This document shows, piece after piece, positions 1-8,729 of a DNA stretch of 64,000 bases. The notes beneath the pieces are model-generated. The model saw only the letters and a program-made list of their open reading frames with translations. It ran no database searches and was not told the DNA's origin. The position numbers and the translations under genes are program-made. Source of the stretch: Suilimivivens sp964393865 (GTDB lineage: Bacteria; Bacillota; Clostridia; Lachnospirales; Lachnospiraceae); assembly GCA_964393865.1 (NCBI GenBank), contig CAYMUW010000003.1:1-64000 (forward strand). The letters run 5' to 3'. Within the stretch, counting starts at the first letter, position 1. Every line of letters starts with the position of its first letter.

Positions 1-46
1 GTTGGTAATAATGTATATACTGGTGACTTATGAATGGCATGGCTGA

Positions 47-487
47 ACTGTTACTCTTTCAGCGGTTTTGGTTTTGGCCGTAATGATATTGCCTACGGTG
101 ATTAATATTAGCGAAGCGGCAATTAAGGCAGTGCCGCCTCAGCTGAAATCGGCCTCGCTTGCGCTGGGTGCCTCTCATATTCAGACGATTTTCAAGGTGA
201 TTATTCCGGCAGCCAAATCCGGTATTATAACGGCAGTTGTTTTAGGAGTGGGCCGCGCGATAGGAGAAGCAATGGCGATCACGCTGGTATCGGGAAGCTC
301 TGTGAATGTGCCGCTTCCTTTCAATTCCGTCCGGTTCCTGACTACGGCAATTGTCAGTGAAATGGGCTATGCGGCAGGAACACACCGGCAGGTACTGTTT
401 ACAATCGGGCTGGTATTATTCCTTTTTATCATGATAATCAATATTTCTTTGACCAGAATACTGAAAAAGGAGGATAAGGAGCAGTGA
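47..487 (+). CDS. pstC: Phosphate ABC transporter permease PstC, 3' part
   Basis: This is the C-terminal half of PstC, one of the two inner permeases of the high-affinity phosphate importer PstSCAB. The visible part carries the conserved binding-protein-dependent transport loop (EAAIKAVPPQLKSASLALGA, followed by the GRAIGEAMA stretch) and hydrophobic segments. The frame is open from base 47 only: all three forward frames contain stops in bases 1-46, although pieces such as MNGMAEL at 30-50 look like PstC sequence in another frame. So the 5' edge is either frameshifted or of poor quality, and the real start lies outside the window. The stop overlaps the GTG start of pstA, which indicates translational coupling. 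Confidence 0.85.
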   Translation, partial: TVTLSAVLVLAVMILPTVINISEAAIKAVPPQLKSASLALGASHIQTIFKVIIPAAKSGIITAVVLGVGRAIGEAMAITLVSGSSVNVPLPFNSVRFLTTAIVSEMGYAAGTHRQVLFTIGLVLFLFIMIINISLTRILKKEDKEQ

Positions 488-1353
488 GCAATAGTATCAT
501 CCATAAAAGAGTCAGGCCGTCCGAGCTTGTGATAAGGCTTTTGATTAATATATCCGCCATGGTATCGGTGCTGCTTCTGATAGGAATTTTGCTGTATGTG
601 TTTGTCAAGGGAATAGGAAGTGTGAATTGGACCTTTTTGACCACGGTAACCAGCACATTAAAGGGAACAGTGGGAATTGCAGGGAATATTATCAATACCC
701 TTTATATTATTGTGATTACGCTGTTAATTGCCACTCCGATTGGAATTGGATCGGCGATTTACTTAAATGAATATGCAAAGCCCGGCAGACTGGTAAGGGC
801 AATAGAGTTTACCACGGAAATTTTGTCGGGGATTCCATCCATTTTGTTTGGTCTGTTCGGTATGGTGTTTTTTGGAAATGTGCTTGGCCTTGGCTATTCC
901 ATATTAACAGGCAGCCTGACATTGACCTTAATGATTTTGCCGCTGATTACGAGAAATACCCAGGAGGCGTTAAAGACGGTTCCTGACAGCTACAGAAGCG
1001 GTGCGTTGGGAATGGGGGCAGCGAAATGGCATATGGTAAGAACTATTTTGCTGCCGTCGGCAATGCCGGGTATCCTGACCGGAGTCATTCTGGCAATCGG
1101 AAGAATTGTAGGAGAATCCGCAGCACTGTTATTTACCGCAGGAAGCGGCTATTTACTGCCCAAAACCGGTATGGGAATATTCAGGAAGATCATGGAGTCG
1201 GGTGGAACGCTGACTATTCAGCTTTACTTAAGCATGGCAAAGGCGGAATATTCTACCGCATTTGGAATTGCGGTAATCTTGCTTCTCATTGTTCTTGGCA
1301 TCAATGCATTGACGAAGCTCTTGGCAGGCAGGCTGGATGTAAACAGAAAATAA
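484..1353 (+). CDS. pstA: Phosphate ABC transporter permease PstA
   Basis: PstA is the second permease subunit of the Pst phosphate importer and spans the membrane beside PstC. The 289-residue length is normal. A transmembrane segment near residues 20-45 is followed by five further hydrophobic stretches, and the permease loop (EALKTVPDSYRSGALGMGA, then GRIVGESAALL) is intact. The GTG start overlaps the pstC stop codon and is preceded by AAGGAGGATAAGGAG. It sits second in a pstC-pstA-pstB-phoU operon, the standard order. Confidence 0.95.
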   Translation: MSNSIIHKRVRPSELVIRLLINISAMVSVLLLIGILLYVFVKGIGSVNWTFLTTVTSTLKGTVGIAGNIINTLYIIVITLLIATPIGIGSAIYLNEYAKPGRLVRAIEFTTEILSGIPSILFGLFGMVFFGNVLGLGYSILTGSLTLTLMILPLITRNTQEALKTVPDSYRSGALGMGAAKWHMVRTILLPSAMPGILTGVILAIGRIVGESAALLFTAGSGYLLPKTGMGIFRKIMESGGTLTIQLYLSMAKAEYSTAFGIAVILLLIVLGINALTKLLAGRLDVNRK

Positions 1354-1394
1354 AGAAAAGTACCCAATAAAGGGTGAAGGGTAGGAGCCAATCG

Positions 1395-2159
1395 ATGAGT
1401 GATAATCAGTATAAGATCATAACGGAGCATCTGGAGCTTTATTATGGTGACAATCATGCACTTAAGGATATTAATATGAATATTTCTCCCGGAGCGGTGA
1501 CGGCGTTCATCGGTCCCTCAGGCTGTGGGAAATCCACCTTTTTAAAAACACTAAACAGAATGAATGATTTGGTGGATTGTGTGAAGATAGAGGGAAAGGT
1601 TTATCTGGATGGTGAAGATATTTATGATCCCGGCGTGGATACAACCCTGCTTCGTAAAAAAGTGGGTATGGTGTTTCAGCAGTCCAACCCGTTTCCCATG
1701 AGCATTTATGACAATATAGCTTACGGGCCCAGAATACACGGAATTAAAAAAAAAGCAAAGCTGGATGAAATTGTGGAAAGCTCCCTGCGGGGCGCGGCAA
1801 TCTTTGATGAGGTAAAGGACCGCCTGAAAACCTCGGCTCTCGGCCTGTCCGGCGGGCAGCAGCAAAGGCTTTGTATAGCCAGAGCGCTGGCGGTGGAGCC
1901 GGAGGTTCTGCTTATGGATGAACCTACCTCGGCGCTTGATCCCATTTCCACATTGAAGATCGAAGAGCTGATGGAGGAATTAAAAAAGAAATATACGGTG
2001 GTTGTTGTGACGCATAATATGCAGCAGGCAGCCAGAGTTTCCGATTATACCGCATTTTTCCTTGTGGGAGAGGTGGTGGAATTTAACACCACCCACAATA
2101 TTTTTTCCAGACCGGAGGATAAGCGTACGGAAGACTATATAACAGGACGATTTGGTTAA
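1395..2159 (+). CDS. pstB: Phosphate ABC transporter ATP-binding protein PstB
   Basis: PstB is the cytoplasmic ATPase that energises phosphate import through PstC/PstA. The 254-residue protein has Walker A (GPSGCGKST, residues 40-48), the ABC signature LSGGQQQR (151-158) and Walker B with its catalytic glutamate (VLLMDEPTSALD, 171-182). I chose ATG 1395, which has AGGAG seven bases upstream. A GTG at 1374 would add seven residues that are not typical of PstB. An A9 run at 1746-1754 lies in a Lys-rich segment and does not break the frame. The stop overlaps the phoU leader, so the two are coupled. Confidence 0.95.
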   Translation: MSDNQYKIITEHLELYYGDNHALKDINMNISPGAVTAFIGPSGCGKSTFLKTLNRMNDLVDCVKIEGKVYLDGEDIYDPGVDTTLLRKKVGMVFQQSNPFPMSIYDNIAYGPRIHGIKKKAKLDEIVESSLRGAAIFDEVKDRLKTSALGLSGGQQQRLCIARALAVEPEVLLMDEPTSALDPISTLKIEELMEELKKKYTVVVVTHNMQQAARVSDYTAFFLVGEVVEFNTTHNIFSRPEDKRTEDYITGRFG

Positions 2160-2172
2160 GGAGGAGCAGGCG

Positions 2173-2652
2173 ATGTCACCCAGAATCACATTCGACAGTG
2201 AGCTTAGGGCACTACGAGAAAATGTTTCAGATATGACAGCCAGTCTTAAGGTGGTCACCGACATTGAGCGGATTGGAGATCATGTGGCTGATATAGCAGA
2301 TTTGTTACTGCGTCTTAAGATGAAGGATTTATCCCTTTTTTCTGTACACATTAAAACGATGATACAGGCCGTAAAGGAAATGATTCATGAATCGGTAGAT
2401 GCCTTTACTAATAGAGATATCAATTGTGCAAGGAAAGTCATTAATTCTGATGATGTGGTAGATGAGTGCTTTAATAAGGTAAAAAAGGATCTGATTGAAT
2501 CCTTGAAAAAAGAGGTGAAGGATGCAGACGAGTGCATTGATATACTGATGATTGCCAAATATCTGGAAAAAATAGGCGATCATGCGGTCAACATCGGAGA
2601 GTGGGAAATCTTTCAGGAGACCGGCGATATCAGTAATATGAGATTACTTTAA
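2173..2652 (+). CDS. phoU: Phosphate signalling regulator PhoU with internal deletion
   Basis: PhoU links the Pst transporter to the PhoR kinase and represses the Pho regulon when phosphate is plentiful. The family is normally about 210-220 residues in two similar three-helix bundles. Here the protein is only 159 residues. The N-terminus (MSPRITFDSELRALRENVSDM) runs directly into TASLKVVTDIERIGDHVADI, so roughly 50-55 residues covering the rest of helix 1 and helix 2 of the first bundle are missing without loss of frame. Both metal-binding helices remain (DIERIGDHVADIAD and EKIGDHAVNIGE). The start ATG 2173 has AAGGAGGAGCAGG upstream. It may be a natural short allele, a loss-of-function deletion or an assembly artefact. 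Confidence 0.85.
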   Translation: MSPRITFDSELRALRENVSDMTASLKVVTDIERIGDHVADIADLLLRLKMKDLSLFSVHIKTMIQAVKEMIHESVDAFTNRDINCARKVINSDDVVDECFNKVKKDLIESLKKEVKDADECIDILMIAKYLEKIGDHAVNIGEWEIFQETGDISNMRLL

Positions 2653-2734
2653 AAAATAGCTATACCCAAAAAGGTGGAAATAGTGTAAAATAAAAAACAG
2701 ACAGTTTTTACGATACACCCGGAGGGATAGCACG

Positions 2735-4507
2735 ATGGATATTTTTAGTATACTGACTATGATAGGTGGTTTGGCACTGTTTCTGTATGGAATGGAAGTA
2801 CTGGGAGACGGATTAAAGAAAGCGTCAGGCGGTAAGCTGGAGATGATTTTGGAAAAGCTTACCTCTAATAAGCTGATGGCAGTGCTTCTGGGAGCAGGTG
2901 TCACTGCGGTGATTCAATCATCTTCTGCAACCACGGTTATGGTAGTTGGTTTTGTGAACTCGGGAATTATGAAGCTGTCTCAGGCGGTGGGAGTTATCCT
3001 CGGAGCCAATGTAGGTACTACGATTACGGCATGGCTCTTAAGTCTTACAGGCGTGGAGGGCTCCAACTTTTTCCTGCAGCTTTTAAAGCCGACCTCTTTT
3101 TCCCCTATATTGGCTATTGTGGGTGTGGCGCTTTTGACCATGGGAAAGAAAGAGCGCCAAAAGGATATGGCTACTATTATGCTGGGCTTTGCAGTGCTGA
3201 TGTTTGGAATGGAAACCATGTCAAGTGCGGTGAAGCCGCTTGCGGAAGTGCCGGAGTTTACCCACATTCTTTTGATGTTTTCCAATCCTGTGCTGGGTAT
3301 GCTGGTGGGACTGGTGCTGACTGCGATTATTCAGTCTTCCTCTGCGTCAATCGGTATTCTGCAGGCTCTTTGTGTTTCGGGAGCTGTAAGCTATTCTACG
3401 GCCATTCCTATTATTATGGGACAGAACGTAGGAACCTGTGTGACAGCTCTGATTTCCAGTGCGGGAGCCAATAAGAATGCAAAGAGAGCGGCTCTGATTC
3501 ATTTATATTATAATATTCTTAAGACAGTGGCGTTTATGGTGATCTTTTATGCGCTTAATGCGGCGCTTCAGTTTAGTTTCATGAATGAGGCTGCAAGTGC
3601 ATTGGGGGTTGCGGTTATTCATACGTCATTTAATGTGGCGGCAGTAATTGTTATTTTCCCTATCAGCTCAATCCTTGAAAAACTGGCCTATATGACCATT
3701 CCGTTAAGCGAAAAGGAAACGGAGAATGAAGAGATCGAAAAGCGGGAAATTCAGATTTTGGATGCCAGATTTTTGAATACGCCCGGATTGGCGTTGGAAC
3801 ACTGTAAAAATGCGGCAGTGGATATGGCAGGCTATGCCAGAGAGGCTCTTTTTCTGGCAATTCAGCTGATTGATAAATATAATGCAAAATCAGCAGACAA
3901 GGTATGTGAGCTGGAGGATTTGGTAGATCATTATGAGGACGAGCTTGGTTCTTATCTGGTAAAGGTCAGCAGCAAGCATTTGACGGAGAGAGACAGTCAG
4001 GAGCTTTCCGTGCTTTTACACTGTATCGGTGATTTTGAGAGGATTTCGGATCACGCCATTAACATTATGGAATCTGCAAAGGAAATGCATGAAAAGGAGT
4101 TGTCCTTCTCCAAAAAGGCTGAGGAAGAGCTGACAATTTTTATCAGTGCGGTAAAGGATATTGTGAATACCGCCCTGCTGGTATTTCAGGAGGAGGATCT
4201 TAAGCTGGCAAGCATGATAGAGCCTCTTGAGGAAGTGATTGACTATCTGAATTCAGAGGTGAAGAAGCGTCATATCAAGAGACTTCGGAAGGGAAAATGT
4301 ACCATTGAAATGGGATTTATTCTTTCCGATTTAACCACCAACTTTGAGAGAGTGTCGGATCACTGCTCCAATATAGCGCTTTGTCTGCTGCAGCTCAATG
4401 AAGAAAATTTCGAAACTCATGAATATCAGGACAGCATATCCGGCAAGGACAATGCGGCATTTGCGGCGGAAGTAAAGCGTCTCGGCGAGCACTATCAGCT
4501 GCCCTAA
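2735..4507 (+). CDS. Na/Pi cotransporter family protein with C-terminal PhoU domain
   Basis: This is a 590-residue membrane protein of the NptA/YjbB type (Na/Pi-cotransporter II family). Two inverted transporter repeats carry the signature QSSSATT and QSSSAS motifs, with paired GANVGTT and GQNVGTC motifs, in residues 1-310. The rest, about 340-590, is a PhoU-like cytoplasmic helical domain containing GDFERISDHAINI and TNFERVSDHCSNI. It likely moves phosphate with sodium, in either direction. The position between phoU and the two-component system places it in the phosphate regulon. ATG follows GGAGGG. Confidence 0.92.
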   Translation: MDIFSILTMIGGLALFLYGMEVLGDGLKKASGGKLEMILEKLTSNKLMAVLLGAGVTAVIQSSSATTVMVVGFVNSGIMKLSQAVGVILGANVGTTITAWLLSLTGVEGSNFFLQLLKPTSFSPILAIVGVALLTMGKKERQKDMATIMLGFAVLMFGMETMSSAVKPLAEVPEFTHILLMFSNPVLGMLVGLVLTAIIQSSSASIGILQALCVSGAVSYSTAIPIIMGQNVGTCVTALISSAGANKNAKRAALIHLYYNILKTVAFMVIFYALNAALQFSFMNEAASALGVAVIHTSFNVAAVIVIFPISSILEKLAYMTIPLSEKETENEEIEKREIQILDARFLNTPGLALEHCKNAAVDMAGYAREALFLAIQLIDKYNAKSADKVCELEDLVDHYEDELGSYLVKVSSKHLTERDSQELSVLLHCIGDFERISDHAINIMESAKEMHEKELSFSKKAEEELTIFISAVKDIVNTALLVFQEEDLKLASMIEPLEEVIDYLNSEVKKRHIKRLRKGKCTIEMGFILSDLTTNFERVSDHCSNIALCLLQLNEENFETHEYQDSISGKDNAAFAAEVKRLGEHYQLP

Positions 4508-4550
4508 TGTGTCATGATAAGAAATCAATACCGGATAAAGGTGTTATGCG

Positions 4551-5225
4551 ATGGCATTAATTTATGTAGTGGAAGATGATAAAAACATTCAGGAAATAGA
4601 AAAGATTGCTTTAAAGAATTCCGGATACCGGGTGGAAGCCTTTGCCCGGGCAGAAGAGTTTTTTGATGGGGTTAAGACGAAGCTGCCGGATTTGGTGCTG
4701 TTGGATATTATGCTGCCGGATATGGACGGGCTGCAGATATTGGAACGGCTCCGGTCGGAAACGGCAACCAGACGGCTTCCTATTATTATGGTGACGGCCA
4801 AGACAACGGAAATAGATAAAGTAAGAGGTCTGGATATGGGGGCCGATGATTACTTAACCAAGCCCTTCGGGATTATGGAGCTGATTTCAAGAGTAAAGGC
4901 GCTGCTTCGCAGGGCGGGATCTTCTCAGCCGGAGAAGGTTTTGTCCATTGGAAAGGTGTGTCTTGATGAAGAGAAGCATAAAGTGACGGTTGAAGACGAA
5001 AACTGCGGGCTTACTTATAAGGAATATGAGCTTTTGAAGCTCCTGATGATGAATGCGGGAATTGTGACCTCCAGAGAAGAAATTTTTGAAAAGGTCTGGG
5101 GGACAGATTTCGAGGGTGAAAGCAGAACTCTGGACATGCATATTAAGACCTTGCGGCAGAAGTTAAAGGAAGCGGGCAATATGATCAGGACGGTTCGAAA
5201 TGTTGGATATATTTTGGAAGCATAA
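4551..5225 (+). CDS. PhoP/PhoB-family response regulator
   Basis: This is a 224-residue OmpR-type regulator: a receiver domain at residues 1-120 and a winged-helix DNA-binding domain at about 130-224. The acidic pocket (EDD, residues 8-10), the phosphoacceptor D52 in LVLLDIMLPDMDG, T83 and K104 (TKPF) are present. The effector domain ends with the usual RTLDMHIKTLRQKL and TVRNVGYIL stretches. Location after pst-phoU and directly before a histidine kinase suggests the phosphate regulator, although a general PhoB-like regulator cannot be excluded. Confidence 0.92.
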   Translation: MALIYVVEDDKNIQEIEKIALKNSGYRVEAFARAEEFFDGVKTKLPDLVLLDIMLPDMDGLQILERLRSETATRRLPIIMVTAKTTEIDKVRGLDMGADDYLTKPFGIMELISRVKALLRRAGSSQPEKVLSIGKVCLDEEKHKVTVEDENCGLTYKEYELLKLLMMNAGIVTSREEIFEKVWGTDFEGESRTLDMHIKTLRQKLKEAGNMIRTVRNVGYILEA

Positions 5226-5261
5226 GCTGTCTGACAGGAAAGGATAGGGCAATCGCCTCTT

Positions 5262-6611
5262 ATGAAAAGAAAAATTAATTATCGGTTGATACAGGTAGCT
5301 GCCATGGCAATTATTACAACATTATTGCTTACGGCAGCTTTTTGCTACAAAATATTTAAGGATCAGGTTATGAAAGACCTGAAGGAGTATGCGGAAATTG
5401 CCAAATATGCGGTGCTTCAGGAGCAGTATGGATTCATGCAGCAGGCCCTGGATATACAGGCGGCAAATGCTGTTCGGATTACGCTGATAGGCGCAGATGG
5501 CGAGGTGCTGGGTGATACGCAGGCGGATGCTTCGAAGATGGAAAACCATGGGGACAGACCGGAGATCAAGGCGGCTATGGCAACCGGCGACGGCAAAATG
5601 GTTCGTCAGTCCAGCACCCTTGGAACCAATACTTACTATTATGCAATAAGGCTTGAAAACGGTCAGATTCTCAGGGTGTCAAAGGATGCCGACAGCATTT
5701 ATATGCTTATGGGGAGAACGCTTCCTTATCTGACAGGACTGGCGGTGCTTCTGTTTTTGATATGCTGCATTTTTTCATACTTTCTTTCGGAGAGCCTGAT
5801 ACGTCCGGTAAGGCTGATTGCGGAAAATGTGGATAATGTGGGCAAAACAGAGACTTATGAAGAGCTGGAGCCTTATATTGACGCCATTAAAAGCCAACAT
5901 GATGATGTGATGCAGAATGCGAAGATGCGTCAGGAATTTACCGCCAATGTTTCCCACGAATTAAAAACCCCCCTTACGGCCATTTCCGGTTATTCGGAGC
6001 TGATTGAAAACGGGATGGTATCTTCGGAGGATGAGATACGGAGATTTGCCAGGGAAATCCACAGTAATGCTAATCGGCTGCTGACATTGATTAACGATGT
6101 GATTCGTCTCTCAGAGCTGGATGGAAATGGAACGGAGGAAATATCGGAGTTTGTTGATCTTGGAGAGGTGGCGCAGACCTGTGTGGATATGCTGCAGCTC
6201 AGTGCAGAGAAGCATCAGGTGAAGCTTTCCTTTGAAGGAGAAAGTGCCCTGATTCAATCCAACAGGCAGATGGTTGAGGAGGTGCTTTACAACTTATGCG
6301 ACAATGCGATTCGTTATAATAAAGAAGGCGGTACAGTATGTGTAGGTGTGCATAGGGAAGCTGCGGAGGCAGTTCTTACGGTGGCGGATACAGGGATCGG
6401 CATTCCCAGGGAGCATCAGGAGAGAGTTTTTGAGCGGTTTTACCGCGTGGATAAGGGAAGAAGTAAATCAACAGGCGGAACAGGCCTTGGTCTTGCTATT
6501 GTAAAGCATATACTAATTCGGCTGGGGGCTAAAATTTCATTGGAAAGCAAAGAGGGAGAGGGAACCAAAATTACGGTTATTTTTAAGGCTTCTTCAGAAA
6601 GCAAAATATAA
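5262..6611 (+). CDS. PhoR-like sensor histidine kinase
   Basis: This 449-residue membrane kinase pairs with the response regulator 36 bases upstream. A transmembrane segment at about 9-29, an extracytoplasmic sensing stretch to about 152 and a second membrane segment at about 155-176 precede a short HAMP-like linker. The phosphoacceptor is H232 in NVSHELKTP. The ATPase domain shows the N box (NLCDNAIRYN), G1 (DTGIGIP), the F box (ERFYRVD) and G2 (GGTGLGLAI). The architecture matches PhoR-type kinases that read phosphate status through Pst and PhoU. A defective PhoU upstream would alter its control. Confidence 0.92.
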   Translation: MKRKINYRLIQVAAMAIITTLLLTAAFCYKIFKDQVMKDLKEYAEIAKYAVLQEQYGFMQQALDIQAANAVRITLIGADGEVLGDTQADASKMENHGDRPEIKAAMATGDGKMVRQSSTLGTNTYYYAIRLENGQILRVSKDADSIYMLMGRTLPYLTGLAVLLFLICCIFSYFLSESLIRPVRLIAENVDNVGKTETYEELEPYIDAIKSQHDDVMQNAKMRQEFTANVSHELKTPLTAISGYSELIENGMVSSEDEIRRFAREIHSNANRLLTLINDVIRLSELDGNGTEEISEFVDLGEVAQTCVDMLQLSAEKHQVKLSFEGESALIQSNRQMVEEVLYNLCDNAIRYNKEGGTVCVGVHREAAEAVLTVADTGIGIPREHQERVFERFYRVDKGRSKSTGGTGLGLAIVKHILIRLGAKISLESKEGEGTKITVIFKASSESKI

Positions 6612-6689
6612 ACAGAGTCCGTTTTATAGGACTGCCATAATGTTATTCTGATAATAGAAAAAGAAACGATCAGAACGACAGGAGGCAGA

Positions 6690-6797
6690 ATGATGAAAGG
6701 ATATTTTGTGAATGACGGTTATATGGGAATGGTAGAAGGAAGATATATGCTGTTTGCCAGTGAAGAAGATTATCTGGATTATCTGGAAAACAGATAA
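6690..6797 (+). CDS. Small conserved-looking protein, 35 residues
   Basis: A short reading frame beginning ATGATG follows AGGAGG at ideal spacing. The product is acidic and aromatic-rich: it starts MMKGYFVNDGYMGMVEGRY and ends with an EEDYLDYLENR tail. I have a general memory of similar YMLFASEADY-type short proteins in clostridia, but I cannot name a family or a function. Translation seems likely because of the excellent ribosome binding site and the coherent composition. It lies alone between the kinase and the serine hydrolase. Confidence 0.6.
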   Translation: MMKGYFVNDGYMGMVEGRYMLFASEEDYLDYLENR

Positions 6798-6877
6798 TAT
6801 CTGGTGTATACTTATGTAGGCGGTACAGAATGCCAATCAGGAACAAAGGGCTGCTTATGCAGCAGAATGAGGTAAGT

Positions 6878-8041
6878 ATGAATAAGGATAAGTTAAACAA
6901 GCTGAATGACCTTTTTGCGGCGGAAATGGCAGCGGAGAGGATCAAGGGTGCGTCCCTTGTGGTGGAGCATAAGGGAAATTTGGAATTTCACGGTGTTTAT
7001 GGAACGGACAGGGAGAACAGTATCTATAAGATATATTCCATGACCAAACCGATTACAACCATAGCGGTTATGATGCTGTATGAGCAGGGACTTATTGATT
7101 TGTATGATCCGGTGGACAAGTATCTGGAGGGCTTTGCTGATATGAAGGTGGCTACCACTAAGGGGTTGGTGGATGCCAAATCACCAATTACGATCAGACA
7201 GCTTCTCAATATGACATCGGGGCTTGTATACCCGGGAGAGGCATCAGAGCCTGAACGGATTATGGAGCAGATACGAATAGAGCTTCATGAACGTGCGGTA
7301 AACGGAGAGAAATTCAGCAATATAGATATTTGTAACGAGCTGGGGAAGGCACCGTTGCTGTTCCAACCGGGCGAGGGCTGGCATTATGGGATTTCTGCTG
7401 ATATTGCGGCTGCTGTCGTAGAGGTGGTAACAGGCGTTCCTTATGGTGAATTTTTGAAAAAGGAGATTTTTGAGCCTCTTGAAATGAAGGATACGGGCTT
7501 TTATGTGGAGGGAAGTCAGATCGGAAGACTTGCAACGATGTATTCCAGAATTGACCAGGAGGGGCATTTGCGGGAGGCAGATGAGAAGGCATTGGAGTGG
7601 CTGAACCTGTATGCACCTACCAAGCCTCCTTATATCGAATCCGGCGGAGGCGGTTTGTATTCCACTTTGGAGGATTACCGGCATTTTGTTCAGATGCTTG
7701 CCGGAAACGGATGCTACAAGGGAAAATATTTTGTTGGCAGAAAGACTATGGAATTTATCACCAAAAACCAGTTAAACGATTTGCAGATGAGCTGGGTGGA
7801 TTTTGACAGCATTGAGGGATACGGATACGGAAATTTTATGCGTGTTATGTTATCTGCCGAGAGTGCAGGAAGCAATGGCAGCGTCGGTGAGTACGGCTGG
7901 GACGGACTGCCGGGCACTTATTTCATGGTGGACCCCAAGGAGGAGCTTACTTTTATTTATATGCAGCAGATCGAGCAGGGAGCTGACCTTGCACTGAGAC
8001 GCAAAATGAGACAGATCATTTATGGAGCGTTGGAGGATTAA
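6878..8041 (+). CDS. Beta-lactamase-fold serine hydrolase (EstB/class C-like)
   Basis: The 387-residue protein belongs to the penicillin-binding-protein-like serine hydrolase family PF00144. The nucleophile motif is S54-M-T-K57, the tyrosine motif is probably Y170-G-I (GWHYGISADI), and GGGGLYSTLEDY lies further on. No signal peptide is evident, so a cytoplasmic esterase or peptidase is more likely than a secreted beta-lactamase. I chose ATG 6878 because GAGGT lies four bases upstream. ATG 6857 and ATG 6830 are in frame and possible. Substrate unknown. The stop is three bases from the next start. Confidence 0.85.
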   Translation: MNKDKLNKLNDLFAAEMAAERIKGASLVVEHKGNLEFHGVYGTDRENSIYKIYSMTKPITTIAVMMLYEQGLIDLYDPVDKYLEGFADMKVATTKGLVDAKSPITIRQLLNMTSGLVYPGEASEPERIMEQIRIELHERAVNGEKFSNIDICNELGKAPLLFQPGEGWHYGISADIAAAVVEVVTGVPYGEFLKKEIFEPLEMKDTGFYVEGSQIGRLATMYSRIDQEGHLREADEKALEWLNLYAPTKPPYIESGGGGLYSTLEDYRHFVQMLAGNGCYKGKYFVGRKTMEFITKNQLNDLQMSWVDFDSIEGYGYGNFMRVMLSAESAGSNGSVGEYGWDGLPGTYFMVDPKEELTFIYMQQIEQGADLALRRKMRQIIYGALED

Positions 8042-8044
8042 CTG

Positions 8045-8578
8045 ATGGCAAAACGACTGGGAAGGAGATATCTTAGTCAGCCGGCTACCTTTCTGGCCGG
8101 GGATCTGGTGGGAAAGCTTCTGTGCCGACGGACGGAAAGCGGGGTTTTGCGATATCGTATCATGGAGACGGAATGCTATTTTGGAGAGGAAGATACCGCA
8201 TGTCATGCCAGCAAGGGCAGGACGGAGCGAACCGCTACTTTATATAAGAGAGGCGGAACCGCATATGTATATCTCTGCTATGGCATTCATTCCCTGTTTA
8301 ATGTAGTTACGGGAAAGGAAGATCATCCTGAGGCGGTGCTTATCCGGGGTGTCGCCGGTTATAACGGACCGGGCAAGCTGACCAGGGCTATGGCGATTGA
8401 CAGGGAATTGAATGATGAGGATATGGTGTCTTCTTCCAGATTATGGTTGGAAGACGATGGATATAGGCCTGTTGTCAGAGAGGCTAAAAGAGTAGGTATT
8501 GATTATGCAACACCCGAATATAGAGATATTTTATGGAGGTATATTGCAGATGAGGAAGGATACAGGCCTGTGAAATAA
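8045..8578 (+). CDS. DNA-3-methyladenine glycosylase (AAG/MPG family)
   Basis: This is a 177-residue base-excision repair enzyme that removes alkylated purines. Family hallmarks are the ETECYFGEEDTACHASKGRT region with its catalytic glutamate, the YVYLCYGIHSLFNVVT core strand, and GPGKLTRAMAID. It is slightly shorter than many family members (about 190-200) but the core is complete. It directly follows the serine hydrolase and is probably cotranscribed with it. Confidence 0.9.
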   Translation: MAKRLGRRYLSQPATFLAGDLVGKLLCRRTESGVLRYRIMETECYFGEEDTACHASKGRTERTATLYKRGGTAYVYLCYGIHSLFNVVTGKEDHPEAVLIRGVAGYNGPGKLTRAMAIDRELNDEDMVSSSRLWLEDDGYRPVVREAKRVGIDYATPEYRDILWRYIADEEGYRPVK

Positions 8579-8661
8579 TTTTCTGAACGGGTTTTAATTT
8601 TTCAGGGAAATCTTGAAAATATGCAGTAATAGCAGATATTTTACGCGATAACTTACAACTA

Positions 8662-8688
8662 TTCACATAAATAGGCATCCTCTATACT
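8662..8688 (+). promoter_or_regulatory. Possible promoter for the Spo0A-like gene
   Basis: TTCACA at 8662-8667 and TATACT at 8683-8688 are separated by 15 bases, a little shorter than ideal, about 40 bases upstream of ATG 8730. The rest of the 8579-8729 gap shows only a weak CTGAA/TTCAG inverted repeat after the glycosylase gene. Confidence 0.3.
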
Positions 8689-8729
8689 TAAGGAGACCAA
8701 AGGATTTTGTACGATAGGAGACTCCGGGT

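Noticed and set aside
1746..1754. A9 run in pstB as a phase-variation tract
   Set aside because: The reading frame is intact across it and it encodes a normal Lys-rich segment in a housekeeping transporter.
2191..2197. TTCGACA, reverse of the 0A-box core, near the start of phoU
   Set aside because: It is a single 7-base match inside coding sequence, expected by chance.
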